From the NCBI GenBank assembly GCA_021234155.1, contig JAJEKV010000084.1, positions 4,613,093 through 4,677,092 of the forward strand: a stretch of 64,000 nucleotides of DNA. The letters are read 5' to 3'. The translations under genes and the position numbers were made by a program. Each line of letters begins with the position of its first letter. Position 1 is the stretch's first letter. Below, in pieces: positions 35,434 through 48,289 of this stretch. The stretch comes from Isoetes taiwanensis. Taxonomy: Eukaryota; Streptophyta; Lycopodiopsida; Isoetales; Isoetaceae. The notes below the pieces were generated by a model. It saw only the letters and a list, made by a program, of their open reading frames with translations, made no database searches and was not told where the DNA came from.

Positions 35434-35893
35434 GAAGATGACAGGAGCTATTATTGGGAGTTTTGAGGAGAAAAAATATCATGTCCGGTAGAACGGCCGT
35501 TTGGAGACCATTAGGTCATATTTTTGCACTCGCAAAGTCTGCGAACCATGCATTAGACCTTAGCATTATTTTAAAAAAAAATGAAAATATGAGAAATGCA
35601 TAATGGTCCATTGGATTGCCAGCATGTGGCATCCAGATTTAAGTTGCTTTAAACATTCTCAATTTGATCTGTGCACAAGGACCTAAGCCTAGTTAGATAA
35701 CTAATAAAAAAAAAAAAAAAAAAAAGTTTAAACCTTCAGCTTTACGCTGAAAGTTTCAAGTAGTTTAAACCAAGGTTTTGCTTACACGAAGAGAGAGAGA
35801 GAGAAAAAAAAACTTTTTTTTTTTTAATTATTATTATTGCGGTGACCCTCGCCTGGCGTGCCACATTGAATTGTGCCATGCCGAGGGTGGGCG

Positions 35894-38209
35894 TCTTTTT
35901 GTGTTCATGCACCGTATTTTTCCATGTCCATGTCCTGTGTCATGGAAGCAGTTATTTAAGAATGTGTATAAAATAAACATGACATATCAGAGTATAATAA
36001 TGAATACAAGCACCTATTATCCAAGTCATGGTCCGAGGTAAAACCAAGGAACTGGAGTTACATAAAAAAATACCTTAAGTCTTAAGACTTTAACTTTACC
36101 ATCCCTAATCTGCAGATTGGGAACTTAAAAGTTCAATAAGCAGCCCTAAAGAGAATAGGTGCATCTCTCTTTAGGCCAAGACCTGGATATAATTTCTAAG
36201 TAAACTTGTTAGAGTACTGGACAAAATTTCGTCAACCAAGTTCAAATCTAAATATATTAATTTGATCTGCTATTATCTACATTCCTGTAGGTAGCTAGAA
36301 GGCTAGTGTGCCTCTTTTCATATACGCCTGTTTACAAAAAGACCCCATAAGATAGATAGTGCAAAGTAGAAATATCTCTACATTCTTTGTTCTTGTTCAT
36401 AAAAAAGGAAGACCTCCTATGTAGGCAAAAAGGCCACAATAAACTCAAAAGTAGTTTAGAAGAAGCCTTGAGTACAAAATTTCTTGTATAATCTCTCTCT
36501 CGTTAAGTTTATAGCCATAGCCATGATTGAAGTATACGTTGTCCTGCAATAGGACAGAATATGATGGAGTAAGTTTCATTCTGTTCTACTGTACTAGCAA
36601 CAAGATAAGTGTAAGTTCAGATAGCTTATCTGGATTTTCCCAAATAAAGATCATATATAAAAATGGTATCACCATTCGAAACAAAAAGAAACAAGGAGGT
36701 GGAGTCCCGGTTACCTGCACCCAATCATGTCAAAGTTAGCAATAAACTTGGTAACCAGACAAGGGATGACAGGTAAGCTATAGAACACCACGGCTTATCG
36801 CCCTTCACCTTATTATCTTAGTAGAAATTGATCAGACATAAAGAGTACCAAATAGGAATTAAGAATGAAAACTGCAAGATCAATAAAGTTGACATGCAAC
36901 ATATACTTTTATCCTACCAGAAGAGGCCAGAATCAACTAATAAAGCCACACGAAGGGGGGCTTGACTTGCTAATGCAACAAGATACGTAATATTCACAGG
37001 TTCAGAACTAATTTGGTCATGCACAAGAAAAGAAAACATATGAACATAGGCGTAATGCCTTGTAGCAGCAGCCTGAAAGTTAAAACTTCTTAAGTCACAA
37101 AGTTACAAAATCCTTATTCTTGTAGTATGTTATATGCTAAATAACGAAATGCAAACACATGTAAATCTAACAAAAGGTTTGCAGATCATATATGCCAAAG
37201 GGTATGTTCTAGAACTCATTTGAAAAGTATGCTCCAAGTAAAAACACTGATCACACAGACCTGGAATGGAGCCTTTGGTTAGCAAAAAGCCAGTTGAAAC
37301 TTTTGTTGCAGAAAATGTGCACTCATTTGTAGGGCCATTTGACTATGTCGTTGTGCTCCAATACAACTTGCTGGCCAAGCTAATCAGATCATAGAAATTC
37401 CTAGAATAGCTCCTCCATCACAATTTCAAAATGCAAATGAGCTAAACGGATTTGAAGAGAACTTTCCAGTTTATTGCCAATGGCAGAATTTGTAAGCAAC
37501 TACAAAGATGCCAAGAGAAAAAAGGATAGCCATGCACGCCTTTTGGAAGATCAAGAAAAAGAGTACATAGTCACGATAGCCCAAGCACAAGTCAGTAAAT
37601 TGAAGACCCACAAAGAAATAACCAACCAACGGAATGAAGATAGCACTCTCTCATGGGCTTTGTTAGGGGCATGTGAAGTGTTCGGGCCACAAAACATTGC
37701 AACATCCATAATATATGGAGGATATCCTCTGCCATTATCAGCCAAAAGACAACATTGAACTAAAAAACATACATTTGTGATCTTTACGTTGGGTTGCAAG
37801 TTGGGTTGCAATATGTCGCCTCTCCAAACGTCAAAAGGAAGACCATCTTTGGCTATGAAAAAGTGTTAGAAACACCAAAATGCATTAAAATGCCATGCAA
37901 GCCAAGGAAGTGACAAGTGTATACATGCAAAGTCATATTTGAAAATGAATCATTTGAAAGCACCAAGAAATGCATGCAAGCCAACGAAGTGACATGCAAA
38001 TGCATGTATAAATGCAACTTTTAAGCAAAGGGTGCCTTGCAAGCAAGGTAACCATTCATGTATATGGCCACGTTATAAAATATGAAGGCCAATACTAGGC
38101 TAGGCAGTTCTAACTTAGTTGTGCAAGCCTTAGATAATGCTTTATAAATTGTGTACTGTATAAGGGCCTTTTACTACATTCAGAAATATGTAAATGCCTC
38201 AATAATAAT
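35894..38209. repeat. 2.3-kb direct duplication, copy 1 (uninterrupted)
   Basis: It matches 38812-44399 almost base for base once two insertions in the latter are removed. One 4-bp difference lies near 36149, and scattered changes occur between about 37540 and 37680. It contains no gene that I can support. The open frames in it are not preserved between the copies. Confidence 0.95.
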
Positions 38210-39464
38210 AAAAAAAGCCTACCTCCGACCGTAGTTCAGGGGGCCATCAGAATACAGAAAAATTCCTTAGAAAACTTTTCCAAAAGATGCTAGTTACATC
38301 AAGGAGAGTAGGACCCTGCTGTAACCCATGGGCCCTACCCTCACTATGCTAATATACTCACTATACAACACATAATTTGTAAAGGAAATTACTTACAAAT
38401 ATTTTTGCTAACGCCCCTTGTGATGATTCGAAAATGCCCTCTTTGGAATCTTGTATGTACAACATATCTCCATCAACTTTGATAAATTTATTAGCCCAAA
38501 TGGAAGTTTTATGCACTTCTGTTTTTCAAGTCTCAGAAGATTTCTTTTTATGGGATTGGTTTTTTTAAATATATTTTCAACCATCTAGGGGAAACCCAGC
38601 ACCAAAAAAAAACCCCTAGAGGTGTTTATTACTTACAGAAATAGATTCTTGATGTCGATATCCCTTTCTTGTTCAATTGTAACCCATCTTCTCTATGTCC
38701 ACCATAATACACATCTGAGTTGACTCAAGTAATAAAGTAATGTTATCTTGTTTCTTCATCTAGTAGTCAAGTACTTGCCAAAAGCATCTGGGCAGCACAA
38801 CTAGAGCTGGATCTTTTTGTGTTCATGCACCGTATTTTTCCATGTCCATGTCCTGTGTCATGGAAGCAGTTATTTAAGAATGTGTATAAAATAAACATGA
38901 CATATCAGAGTATAATAATGAATACAAGCACCTATTATCCAAGTCATGGTCCGAGGTAAAACCAAGGAACTGGAGTTACATAAAAAAATACCTTAAGTCT
39001 TAAGACTTTAACTTTACCATCCCTAATCTGCAGATTGGGAACTTAAAAGTTCAATAAGCAGCCCTGAGAATAGGTGCATCTCTCTTTAGGCCAAGACCTG
39101 GATATAATTTCTAAGTAAACTTGTTAGAGTACTGGACAAAATTTCGTCAACCAAGTTCAAATCTAAATATATTAATTTGATCTGCTATTATCTACATTCC
39201 TGTAGGTAGCTAGAAGGCTAGTGTGCCTCTTTTCATATACGCCTGTTTACAAAAAGACCCCATAAGATAGATAGTGCAAAGTAGAAATATCTCTACATTC
39301 TTTGTTCTTGTTCATAAAAAAGGAAGACCTCCTATGTAGGCAAAAAGGCCACAATAAACTCAAAAGTAGTTTAGAAGAAGCCTTGAGTACAAAATTTCTT
39401 GTATAATCTCTCTCTCGTTAAGTTTATAGCCATAGCCATGATTGAAGTATACGTTGTCCTGCAA

Positions 39465-42182
39465 TCTTTATTATAATGTTTTAGGGTGTGTCTTGAACCA
39501 CACCCTAATTTCGACGGTCGAGATTTCACGCCCTAATTTCGACGGTCACCATCATGTTTGCCATATTTTGGTCTGGTGGCTCCTTCCACTCATCGTGACG
39601 CCGGGCTATGGAATGTAAGCCAAACTGGGGGTATTGCGCTAGCCAGACTAGAGAGAATATGGCCTCGCGCCGAACCAAGTAAAGCATGCAATCCGGTGCT
39701 TTGGTTCTGGCTTTTCTGAGCAGGGGGGAGATCCGCAGTGGTCGCAAGTGCGGTGGATGTCCGCTTCCCTAATCTTCTCTTTCACTTGGCAAGTGATGTT
39801 GGGGCCCTGCATCTTTCGGAACATGGTCCGCAATTTCTCCAGCGTGAAATAATCCATTGCCATGGCCGACCTTGAAGTCATCCCCCATGCAGCAGCTACA
39901 GAAGTGTGCCAGATCCGTGCACAGATTTGGAGCGAGAACTAGAAGGGTTGAAGGATTTGGCTTCCGATCAAGCTGCAATTTCAGGTAAGCCGGCACCTTA
40001 TACTCCATTTGTAAAAACGAAAGTAATTTATGTGTCACAAAGTTCACAGTTCCCTACTGCTAAGCAGTCAGTTTTACATGGTTAAGACAAGTCAGTTGCT
40101 TCTGACTTCTAAATGAATGCTTCGTTTGACGAAAATGATGTTGATTGTTTGAAGCTTTTTTAAGATATACCAGCATCTTAGGTTATCTAGATCTCATAAA
40201 TTGTTCATAAGTCGAAGTCAGATCAAACCCAATTCTGCCGTTTCCTTATGAGAGTCCAACTGCAAGATGATCAGGATTTTTGAGTTGAATCATCCAAATG
40301 AATTACACTGGCAAGAGCAAAGATAGATTGATATGCTCTGGGACTTGACGAAGACGAAGGAAGTTTCTAGAGCTGAAGAGAAAACATGCTATAAGTACGC
40401 AAATCCATCTAACTTCTGCATGAAATGATGGTTGATCACATCTGAGATGGATGACCTAGACAATTCTGTTACTGTCTTCATTATTGTATCTTAATGTTCT
40501 CAGGTCAGGAGACATGCAAATTTATTTGAAGAAAATACTAACTAAGCTACTTGAATGAAAAAGTTATATTGAAGATATTTGCCATGTATTGAATAAATAA
40601 GCTACATGTTGGAAAAATAAAATAAAATACTGCGGGCTGTCCAGGGCATACTAGTTATGACATGCCAACCTATTGTTTCTGTGCCACCTTATTAACATGG
40701 CACTTTTTATCAACAGGGCTGTTTGTTCTTCACCGTGCCTCTGAGTGGCCTTACCTTCCTCAAAATGACTGATCATAGAAAAAACCTACTGAAGGAGCAT
40801 GTTGGGGGGAGAACACATAGGAAAATGGCCCCACACAAAGGCAGATTAGATCAGTGTTTTCTTCATGAAGTCAGGCCCTTTACATGGGCCATCTAATCCT
40901 GTTCTGAGAAGGGCAACCATGAATGTGCCAAAGGCGAAAAATAAAGAAAAGACATAGGCAGTCTTTTAAAATAGAAAGCAAGTCTTTGCATTTTGTTCTA
41001 ACTTCCGTTGCATAATTTTATGTAATGAAACTGAAAAGTTTTGCATGACAAGATGATTTGCTTGGAAGAACTGTGCGAAGGCAGTTTCCACCAGCAAGTT
41101 TTATTACGACAGAATGGTGTTTACATCTTATCATCTTTGTGTTTACAGCAGCAGCGGCAGCTGGATCATGACATGGATCATGACAAATAGTTTCTTATGA
41201 TGCCTCTTATGGACTACATTTGTGACATTTACCGTGCTTTGCATGTAACTATATAGAACCAACAATAAGGCTGTTGTAACCTTTTGGGTATTGAGATTCT
41301 GAGATTGGATATGATTGTGTAAGTGTAAAAGGCAAGATTCCAGGTGCAGTTCTCACCTAACGGATTGGGCAAGTAATTATAGATGCAGGGGTGGCAAGTG
41401 TAATGCTCACTTAATGGATTTGGCAGTAAGTCTAGATGCAATGGTGCTACAATAATGTTGCTATGATAATTTTGAAGAACAAATCTTACCTCATTTCAAA
41501 TGCGAAGAAACTCTTCCATGTTATTTCTACCAATGTTTGTGCAATTATTTTTGTGTCAAATGCTATCTTCATATTGGAATATAAAAAGCAATCCAATTGC
41601 TCTTAAAGATGACAAACTATTATACATTGTCTCACCTAGATGTATTATGATTTGTTGCACTATAATACTCACTAACTCTTTATCATCTCAATTAGATTAA
41701 ACATAGCCACACCAATATAGTACAAAGTCGCAAGTCATGTGTACTATAGTCGAAGTCATGAGAAATAAAGAACTGGAAGGAAATTTGAAGAAACTTTGCA
41801 ATTCAGAATTACAATGTTGGAATAATTATGGCATTCAAGAAAGAATATCAGCGTCGTAAAGTTAATAAAGCAAGTTGCCAATGGTTATCAAATCCTTCAT
41901 AAAATCCAACATAATACTTAGGCCAAGAGGCTTGAGTCTATGCATTAGTGTAAACGTCAACATTTACAGGTTTTCAACACTGGAGCAAAAGAAAAGAGCT
42001 TTAAAATAGACTATGTTTTTAAAAACTATTCCAGCATGATGCTTCACATGAGTGCTAAAGATGCTTATTGATCAAGGAAGGAATACTGAGGTAAAACCAT
42101 CCATTATATGGCATCTTACATTCTCTTAAACATTATTTACACGTTCTTAACTTATGCCAGCAACGCTGGGCACCATTACTAG
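39465..42182 (+). mobile_element. Non-autonomous Helitron B (2,718 bp) with empty site in the window
   Basis: It begins TCTTTATTATAATG after A at 39464 and ends CATTACTAG before T at 42183, with a CCAGC-AAC-GCTGG hairpin at 42157-42169. The empty site is present in copy 1 of the duplication (A36549/T36550), which proves the borders and the A/T target with no target duplication. The 5' end matches Helitron A. Inside, minus-strand frames at 39526-40047 (for example EADIHRTCDHCGSPPCSEKP) look like pieces of a captured gene that I cannot name. There is no Rep/helicase ORF. Confidence 0.95.
42157..42169 (+). terminator. Helitron B 3' hairpin
   Basis: Five-bp stem CCAGC/GCTGG with an AAC loop, ten bases before the terminal CTAG. 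It is the same as in Helitron A but with a shorter stem. Confidence 0.75.
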
Positions 42183-42439
42183 TAGGACAGAATATGATGG
42201 AGTAAGTTTCATTCTGTTCTACTGTACTAGCAACAAGATAAGTGTAAGTTCAGATAGCTTATCTGGATTTTCCCAAATAAAGATCATATATAAAAATGGT
42301 ATCACCATTCGAAACAAAAAGAAACAAGGAGGTGGAGTCCCGGTTACCTGCACCCAATCATGTCAAAGTTAGCAATAAACTTGGTAACCAGACAAGGGAT
42401 GACAGGTAAGCTATAGAACACCACGACTTATCGCCCTTC

Positions 42440-42998
42440 CTGAGCGCCGGCCCGGCCGCCTGCCTGAGCGCCTGGGCGCCTTCAGGGTTGTCTGGGCGTA
42501 GTGACGGATGGCGCCTGGGAGGTGCAGTGATGGATAGCGCCTGTGAGCCTGCGAGAGCGTGCCTGAGCGTTTGCGCCTGAGAGCATGCCTGGATCGGTGG
42601 AGCGCTTTAGTGAGGAGGCACCTCCACTGGGCGATTTCCCTGAGCGGTTTCTGAGCGCCGCCTTCCCTGAGCGTCTGGGCGATTGGCGTTGGGGGCGTCT
42701 GTTTTCCAGCACATAGTTGTGAAGAGGTTACGGCTCGGAGGCGTTTGGTGAAGGCTTGTCTGTTGGAGGTATGCTTGTTGCTTCTTGCAATAGCATGGAT
42801 TTTTGGATGTGTAATCATCCTGGCAACAGTTTTTTCCCAGGTGGTTTTTAATCTGGGCCATGGTGATTATGTTTTGTTCTGTGGGCTTCGGCCCTTGTTC
42901 TGGTTAGGGACTTCGGTCCCGTTTTGTACTTGTGGTCCCATAACCCGATTGGGTTCAGTGGACATTAAAAGTTTCTTCCTTCCTTCCTTCCTTCCTTC
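42440..42998 (+). mobile_element. 559-bp retroposon-like insertion ending in (TTCC)n
   Basis: It is absent from copy 1 of the duplication, so the borders are exact to within the CCTTC microhomology. The 5' 250 bp are GC-rich with repeated GCCTGAGCG words. The 3' part carries GGACTTCGGTCCC and GTGGACATTAAAAG before a (TTCC)n tail. A simple-repeat tail with a short flanking match suggests target-primed reverse transcription (SINE or truncated LINE). I see no tRNA-like promoter. Its 3' end resembles the LINE-like tail at 49.2 kb. Confidence 0.7.
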
Positions 42999-44399
42999 AC
43001 CTTATTATCTTAGTAGAAATTGATCAGACATAAAGAGTACCAAATAGGAATTAAGAATGAAAACTGCAAGATCAATAAAGTTGACATGCAACATATACTT
43101 TTATCCTACCAGAAGAGGCCAGAATCAACTAATAAAGCCACACGAAGGGGGGCTTGACTTGCTAATGCAACAAGATACGTAATATTCACAGGTTCCGAAC
43201 TAATTTGGTCATGCACAAGAAAAGAAAACATATGAACATAGGCGTAATGCCTTGTAGCAGCAGCCTGAAAGTTAAAACTTCTTAAGTCACAAAGTCACAA
43301 AATCCTTATTCTTGTAGTATGTTATATGCTAAATAACGAAATGCAAACACATGTAAATCTAACAAAAGGTTTGCAGATCATATATGCCAAAGGGTATGTT
43401 CTAGAACTCATTTGAAAAGTATGCTCCAAGTAAAAACACTGATCACACAGACCTGGAATGGAGCCTTTGGTTAGCAAAAAGCCAGTTGAAACTTTTGTTG
43501 CAGAAAATGTGCACTCATTTGTAGGGCCATTTGACTATGCCGTTGTGCTCCAATACAACTTGCTGGCCAAGCTAATCAGATCATAGAAATTCCTAGAATA
43601 GCTCCTCCATCACAATTTCAAAATGCAAATGAGCTAAACGGATTTGAAGAGAACTTTCCAGTTTATTGCCAATGGCAGAATTTGTAAGCAACTACAAAGA
43701 TGCCAAGAGAAAAAAGGATAGCCATGCACAGTCTTTGGAAGATCAAGAAAAAAGAGTACATAGTCACAGATAGCCTGTTACAAGCTGTAAATTGAAGACC
43801 CACAGCAAATAACCAACCAACGGAATGAAGATAGCACTCTCTGCGGCTTTGTTAGGGCACAGGAAGTGTTCGGGCCACAAAACATTGCAACATCCATAAT
43901 ATATGGAGGATATCCTCTGCCATTATCAGCCAAAAGACAACATTGAACTAAAAAACATACATTTGTGATCTTTACGTTGGGTTGCAAGTTGGGTTGCAAT
44001 ATGTCGCCTCTCCAAACGTCAAAAGGAAGACCATCTTTGGCTATGAAAAAGTGTTAGAAACACCAAAATGCATTAAAATGCCATGCAAGCCAAGGAAGTG
44101 ACAAGTGTATACATGCAAAGTCATATTTGAAAATGAATCATTTGAAAGCACCAAGAAATGCATGCAAGCCAACGAAGTGACATGCAAATGCATGTATAAA
44201 TGCAACTTTTAAGCAAAGGGTGCCTTGCAAGCAAGGTAACCATTCATGTATATGGCCACGTTATAAAATATGAAGGCCAATACTAGGCTAGGCAGTCCTA
44301 ACTTAGTTGTGCAAGCCTTAGATAATGCTTTATAAATTGTGTACTGTATAAGGGCCTTTTACTACATTCAGAAATATGTAAATGCCTCAATAATAATTA

Positions 44400-47300
44400 A
44401 AAAAAAAAAACCTTAAACCTGTTCAAACAGACTTTCTACCTTTCCAAGACCTTTTGCAAAGACCTTTTTAAGGTACAATTGGCAGCCCTAAGTTTAAAAC
44501 AGGTGTATTTCAAACTTAGGCCATAACATGGTTAAGAATAAGATAATCTACAACTATTTCTCAGTTTTCAAGAACTTTTATTCTTAGAGCTTAACTTTTA
44601 GGCAAAAGCAAACCTTAGAAAGTTGATTTTCCATAGTAGTCATTATACATCTCCCGACTAAAGATATACAATAAATAAGAACATTAAATATCCATTAAAC
44701 TTTACTGCAGTAACCCGCAGCAGAAATCAGCTTACAAAATGGAACAAGGAAGTACTAACCTTTCTCATGAATTAAAAAACATTATCTCTTACAAAATTCC
44801 AAATGCAAAAATATATAAAGATATCTAATGATAGATCTTCCATAATGATGTCTTGACAGCTTATTCGTACTTGAAATAATGTGAAAACACACAGGGAGCA
44901 AGAAATCCCGTTACCTGCAGTGAAACCAAAGGACAGTTAGCCTAAGAAGGGTAAGAGCCTAAGTCACTAACAGGTAAGCTTTAGATTTCTTGAGCTTTTC
45001 GCCCTTCACCTTGCATGTAATCATAAACATAATAGCTAGGTTTATTTGTCCAGCAAAGCATATCTTACTCTCTGCACTAAACTTTTAATCCACATGCATC
45101 CACTATATTAGCATGCATGCTAAGAAGTTTACTTAAATAATTGTGACTAGGTTTGGAAGATTCCTTCCCGATATTTGGCATGGACGAGCCATCTGTTCCT
45201 GTCATGTATCTTTATTTCCAGCAAGGTCAGCACCTAGAGCACTTTAGAATTAAATGAATCTTAATGTATTATTCAACTAGTGCATATCTTCCTGTAAGTA
45301 TGTGCTAGGCCAGTGCTATGCCAGATATATACCCTTTGGAAAGCCCATAAGAAATGTCAACCTGATATCAACCCTATTGTAAAATTTCATAACAATTCAG
45401 ATTATCTTCCTTTCCTGTATATCTAAATGCATCAAACCTTTTCGTGTTACACATGCCTTGACTTCGGGTACCCTTCTGTTGGACATACAAGATGAACCTC
45501 TTGGCAGTGCTAACATATCCACGGGACTGTGTAATTGCTCAACGTATGTCTGTATAAATCATTTTCTCAAAATCTTTATCTCCTTACCACATGCCCCGTT
45601 ATTTACCTCGGAAGTACAAGGCAAACTGGAAACCAATTATCAATGGCTATGAACGGTTTACCAATACCAAACTCATTCTTATCATGGGAGTGTAGAAATG
45701 ATGTTGATGTAGGCGTCTACCTCGCTGTACCCAACTCAAGATACAAGCATAAATCATAAACTCATTTCATCGTGCACTAAATGCTAAAAAAGCTTCTATC
45801 ATTATAACACATGGTTTAGCATGCTTCCTATTTAGAGCACTAGCTTCTAGTCCTTAGGACTTTGTCAACTGAAAAAAGATTTTGCATAGGCCTACAAATC
45901 CTGTACAAGCCCACTTAGCAAAGCCAAGCAACAAAACACTTGTAGCAACTATAAAAGCAGCATGGCAAAATATATGTGCACAGAAAGCTTATAATTCACA
46001 TTTATGCCATTATGAAGTACAATTTATCAGCAATGTAAGCCCAACTGTGAGTTTAACAGTGAATTTATCAATATGAGATGTAAGACATTCATATTCATTA
46101 TACATTTTAGTATTACCAAATTGCTCATGGGAGCTTTCCACTTTGCATTCTCAGAGCCAATATACATCATCTTAGTTAATTCATGTAGCAATTAACCTGT
46201 CCCATTCACTACACACCAGTGCACTTGGCAGGTTATTTATGGTTTATTAGTCTTATGAGATCTCCCTTCCCAAACTCAAATTTAGAATCCATAAGACAGT
46301 CCAGATCAGTAAATCTTAAGCAGCATGCATATATCGAGATTTATTGCTCTTTGAGTATTAAACAAGAACCAATCAGTTAAGATTTATCTATTTATCTATT
46401 CATGTAATTTCCTTTGGCTAGTTATTCTAGCTAGTCTACTCTTACTGCTAGATGTTGCAATAATCAAATGAAGTCTAAAAGTTATTCCAACCTGATTTGC
46501 TCGATGTTTGCCAGATTCTTGTGCAGCATCACCATTCATTCTGATATGAGGAGAATATTTGATGCTTTTTCCTCACTCCTCCATATATTTCGAATTTTCA
46601 GCATCTCCTTGTGCCTTGCTCAACGATTTCCATCCCTCTATTCAGTGAGCCGAAAAGGAGTTCCTCTGTAATCAAACAGTAACATGCAAGGCTGCCAACC
46701 ATTTGTTGCAACATTCCGGTCTCCTCTCTTTCATGCAATGAAGCGCCGCAAGCAAAAACATGGCAAGAAATGAACTGAGCGAAATGAACTGCCTGGATAT
46801 GGGCGGCTTTCTTACCAATTTCGTTTTTTGTATTTAAGCAAGGAGGATACCCTTGCTACCCACTTTACAAGCAAAACCGGCTTAGATCCATATCTACAGG
46901 CCGTGATGCATCCATAGAGGTGCCTCGTGCATTCCAGTTCTGCCCTAATTTACATCTGTCATCTCCTGTACAGAGTCATTTTTGAGACAATGGATAACAA
47001 ATATAATTTACATAGGCATGGCATTAGCCTATTTTCGAAATCCTAATTCAAAATATCCAATGACATTATTTTCATAACCATGGTCATTTCTTAAACCTGC
47101 CATGTCAATCCCCACAGTCGTGTACAATTTAAGATTGTTTTACTCCATGTTGAACCATTGCATTTGGTTTTATTTTTTATCATTTCCAGCCCTTAAAGGT
47201 CTTGATCAACAAGCCTCAGAGGTTTCTTCTATCAACTTCAAGTTCACCATGAAAACCAAGTGTATCCATATCTTTGGAACCATTAACTGCAAAATGAACT

Positions 47301-47629
47301 TATTGGGCGCATTAAACCACAATTTGGCCAGTACACCACAAGTTTTTTTTTAAGATTTTCAACTTCTATACACTCCATTTCCATTGTCTTGGCCTATAGC
47401 CCATCATATTCACCTCTTTCATCATAAGCTAAGCTACATGTTTTATACAACAACTGGTATATAGGCCACATGTCGTTTCCCTTAAAAAAATATAGCCTTT
47501 GTTTCATACATATAGAGACAATGTGCAAAATTATAGGCAAGCCAAAAGTGCTATAGAAAATTTTCATGGTGGTATTTGCAGTTTTTTCATAACCTACACA
47601 TGTCTATTACATCCCATACTATTCATAAT
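44400..47629. other. Intergenic DNA, no convincing gene
   Basis: AT-rich with many short ORFs lacking motifs. It includes one diverged copy of the exon-like cassette at 44918-45013. A poly-A run lies at 47631-47654. Confidence 0.5.
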
Positions 47630-47689
47630 AAAAAAAAAAAAAAAAAAAAAAAAAGCCTACAAAGGTTTGCGAATATGCCTACAAATGCC

Positions 47690-47890
47690 TAAAAAATACC
47701 TACAATTTTCGCGTAAGCGAAACTGGAGGTTTCGCTTACGCGAAATTTTTTTTTTCCGGCCGGTGAGTATTAAATACAAATGCCTACAAATGCCTAAAAA
47801 ATACCTTGAATTTTCGCGTAAGCGAAACTGTCGCGTAAGCGAAACTGTCGCGTAAGCGAAACTGAAGGTTTCGCTTACGCGAAATTTTTT
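47690..47890. repeat. Tandem hairpin repeats (TTTCGCGTAAGCGAAAC)
   Basis: At 47707-47745 a perfect 17-bp inverted repeat flanks a 5-nt loop. The whole unit is duplicated at about 47811-47886, where the left arm is itself tandemly repeated three times with a 17-bp period. A GTATTTTT/AAAAATAC palindrome follows at about 47918-47952. Confidence 0.9.
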
Positions 47891-48289
47891 TTTCCGGCCG
47901 GTGAGGATTAAATACGAAAAATACGTATTTTTCCCAAAAATACGTATTTTTGGACTTTATACGTCTGAAAAAATAATTTCATACGTACAGAACCTATCCC
48001 TGGCCACCTCAGCACTCATCTTTACCACCTCACCATACACATGCCATGTCATCTTCCATAATTTTTGCAAAGAACAAATTTTGCAATCTCTCATAGCAAC
48101 CATTCGTACTTGTATGCCTCAAAATTTTCAAAATAAACTAGTACAAACTCATATTGCAGACATTTGCATGTTGTTTGAGACTATTCTTGATTGTGTTTTG
48201 CAAATCAGTGCACAAATTTGACCACTTGCCCCATATCACAACTCCTTTTGGCACACCTCAGCTTTGGAATTTCTCAAAAACTCCATTAG

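Larger units (their letters stand above)
38812..44399. repeat. 2.3-kb direct duplication, copy 2, split by two insertions
   Basis: Segments 38812-39464, 42183-42439 and 42999-44399 align in order to copy 1. The gaps are exactly Helitron B and the 559-bp insertion. The 600 bp between the copies (38210-38811) hold no gene. Confidence 0.95.

Noticed and set aside
36527-36739. ORF present in both duplicate arms (also 42154-42372) as a conserved gene
   Set aside because: Identity only reflects the recent duplication; the start differs between copies because of the Helitron border and there is no recognisable content.
47631-47654. Poly-A run as the tail of a processed retrocopy
   Set aside because: No coding or gene-derived sequence lies immediately upstream and no flanking target duplication was seen.
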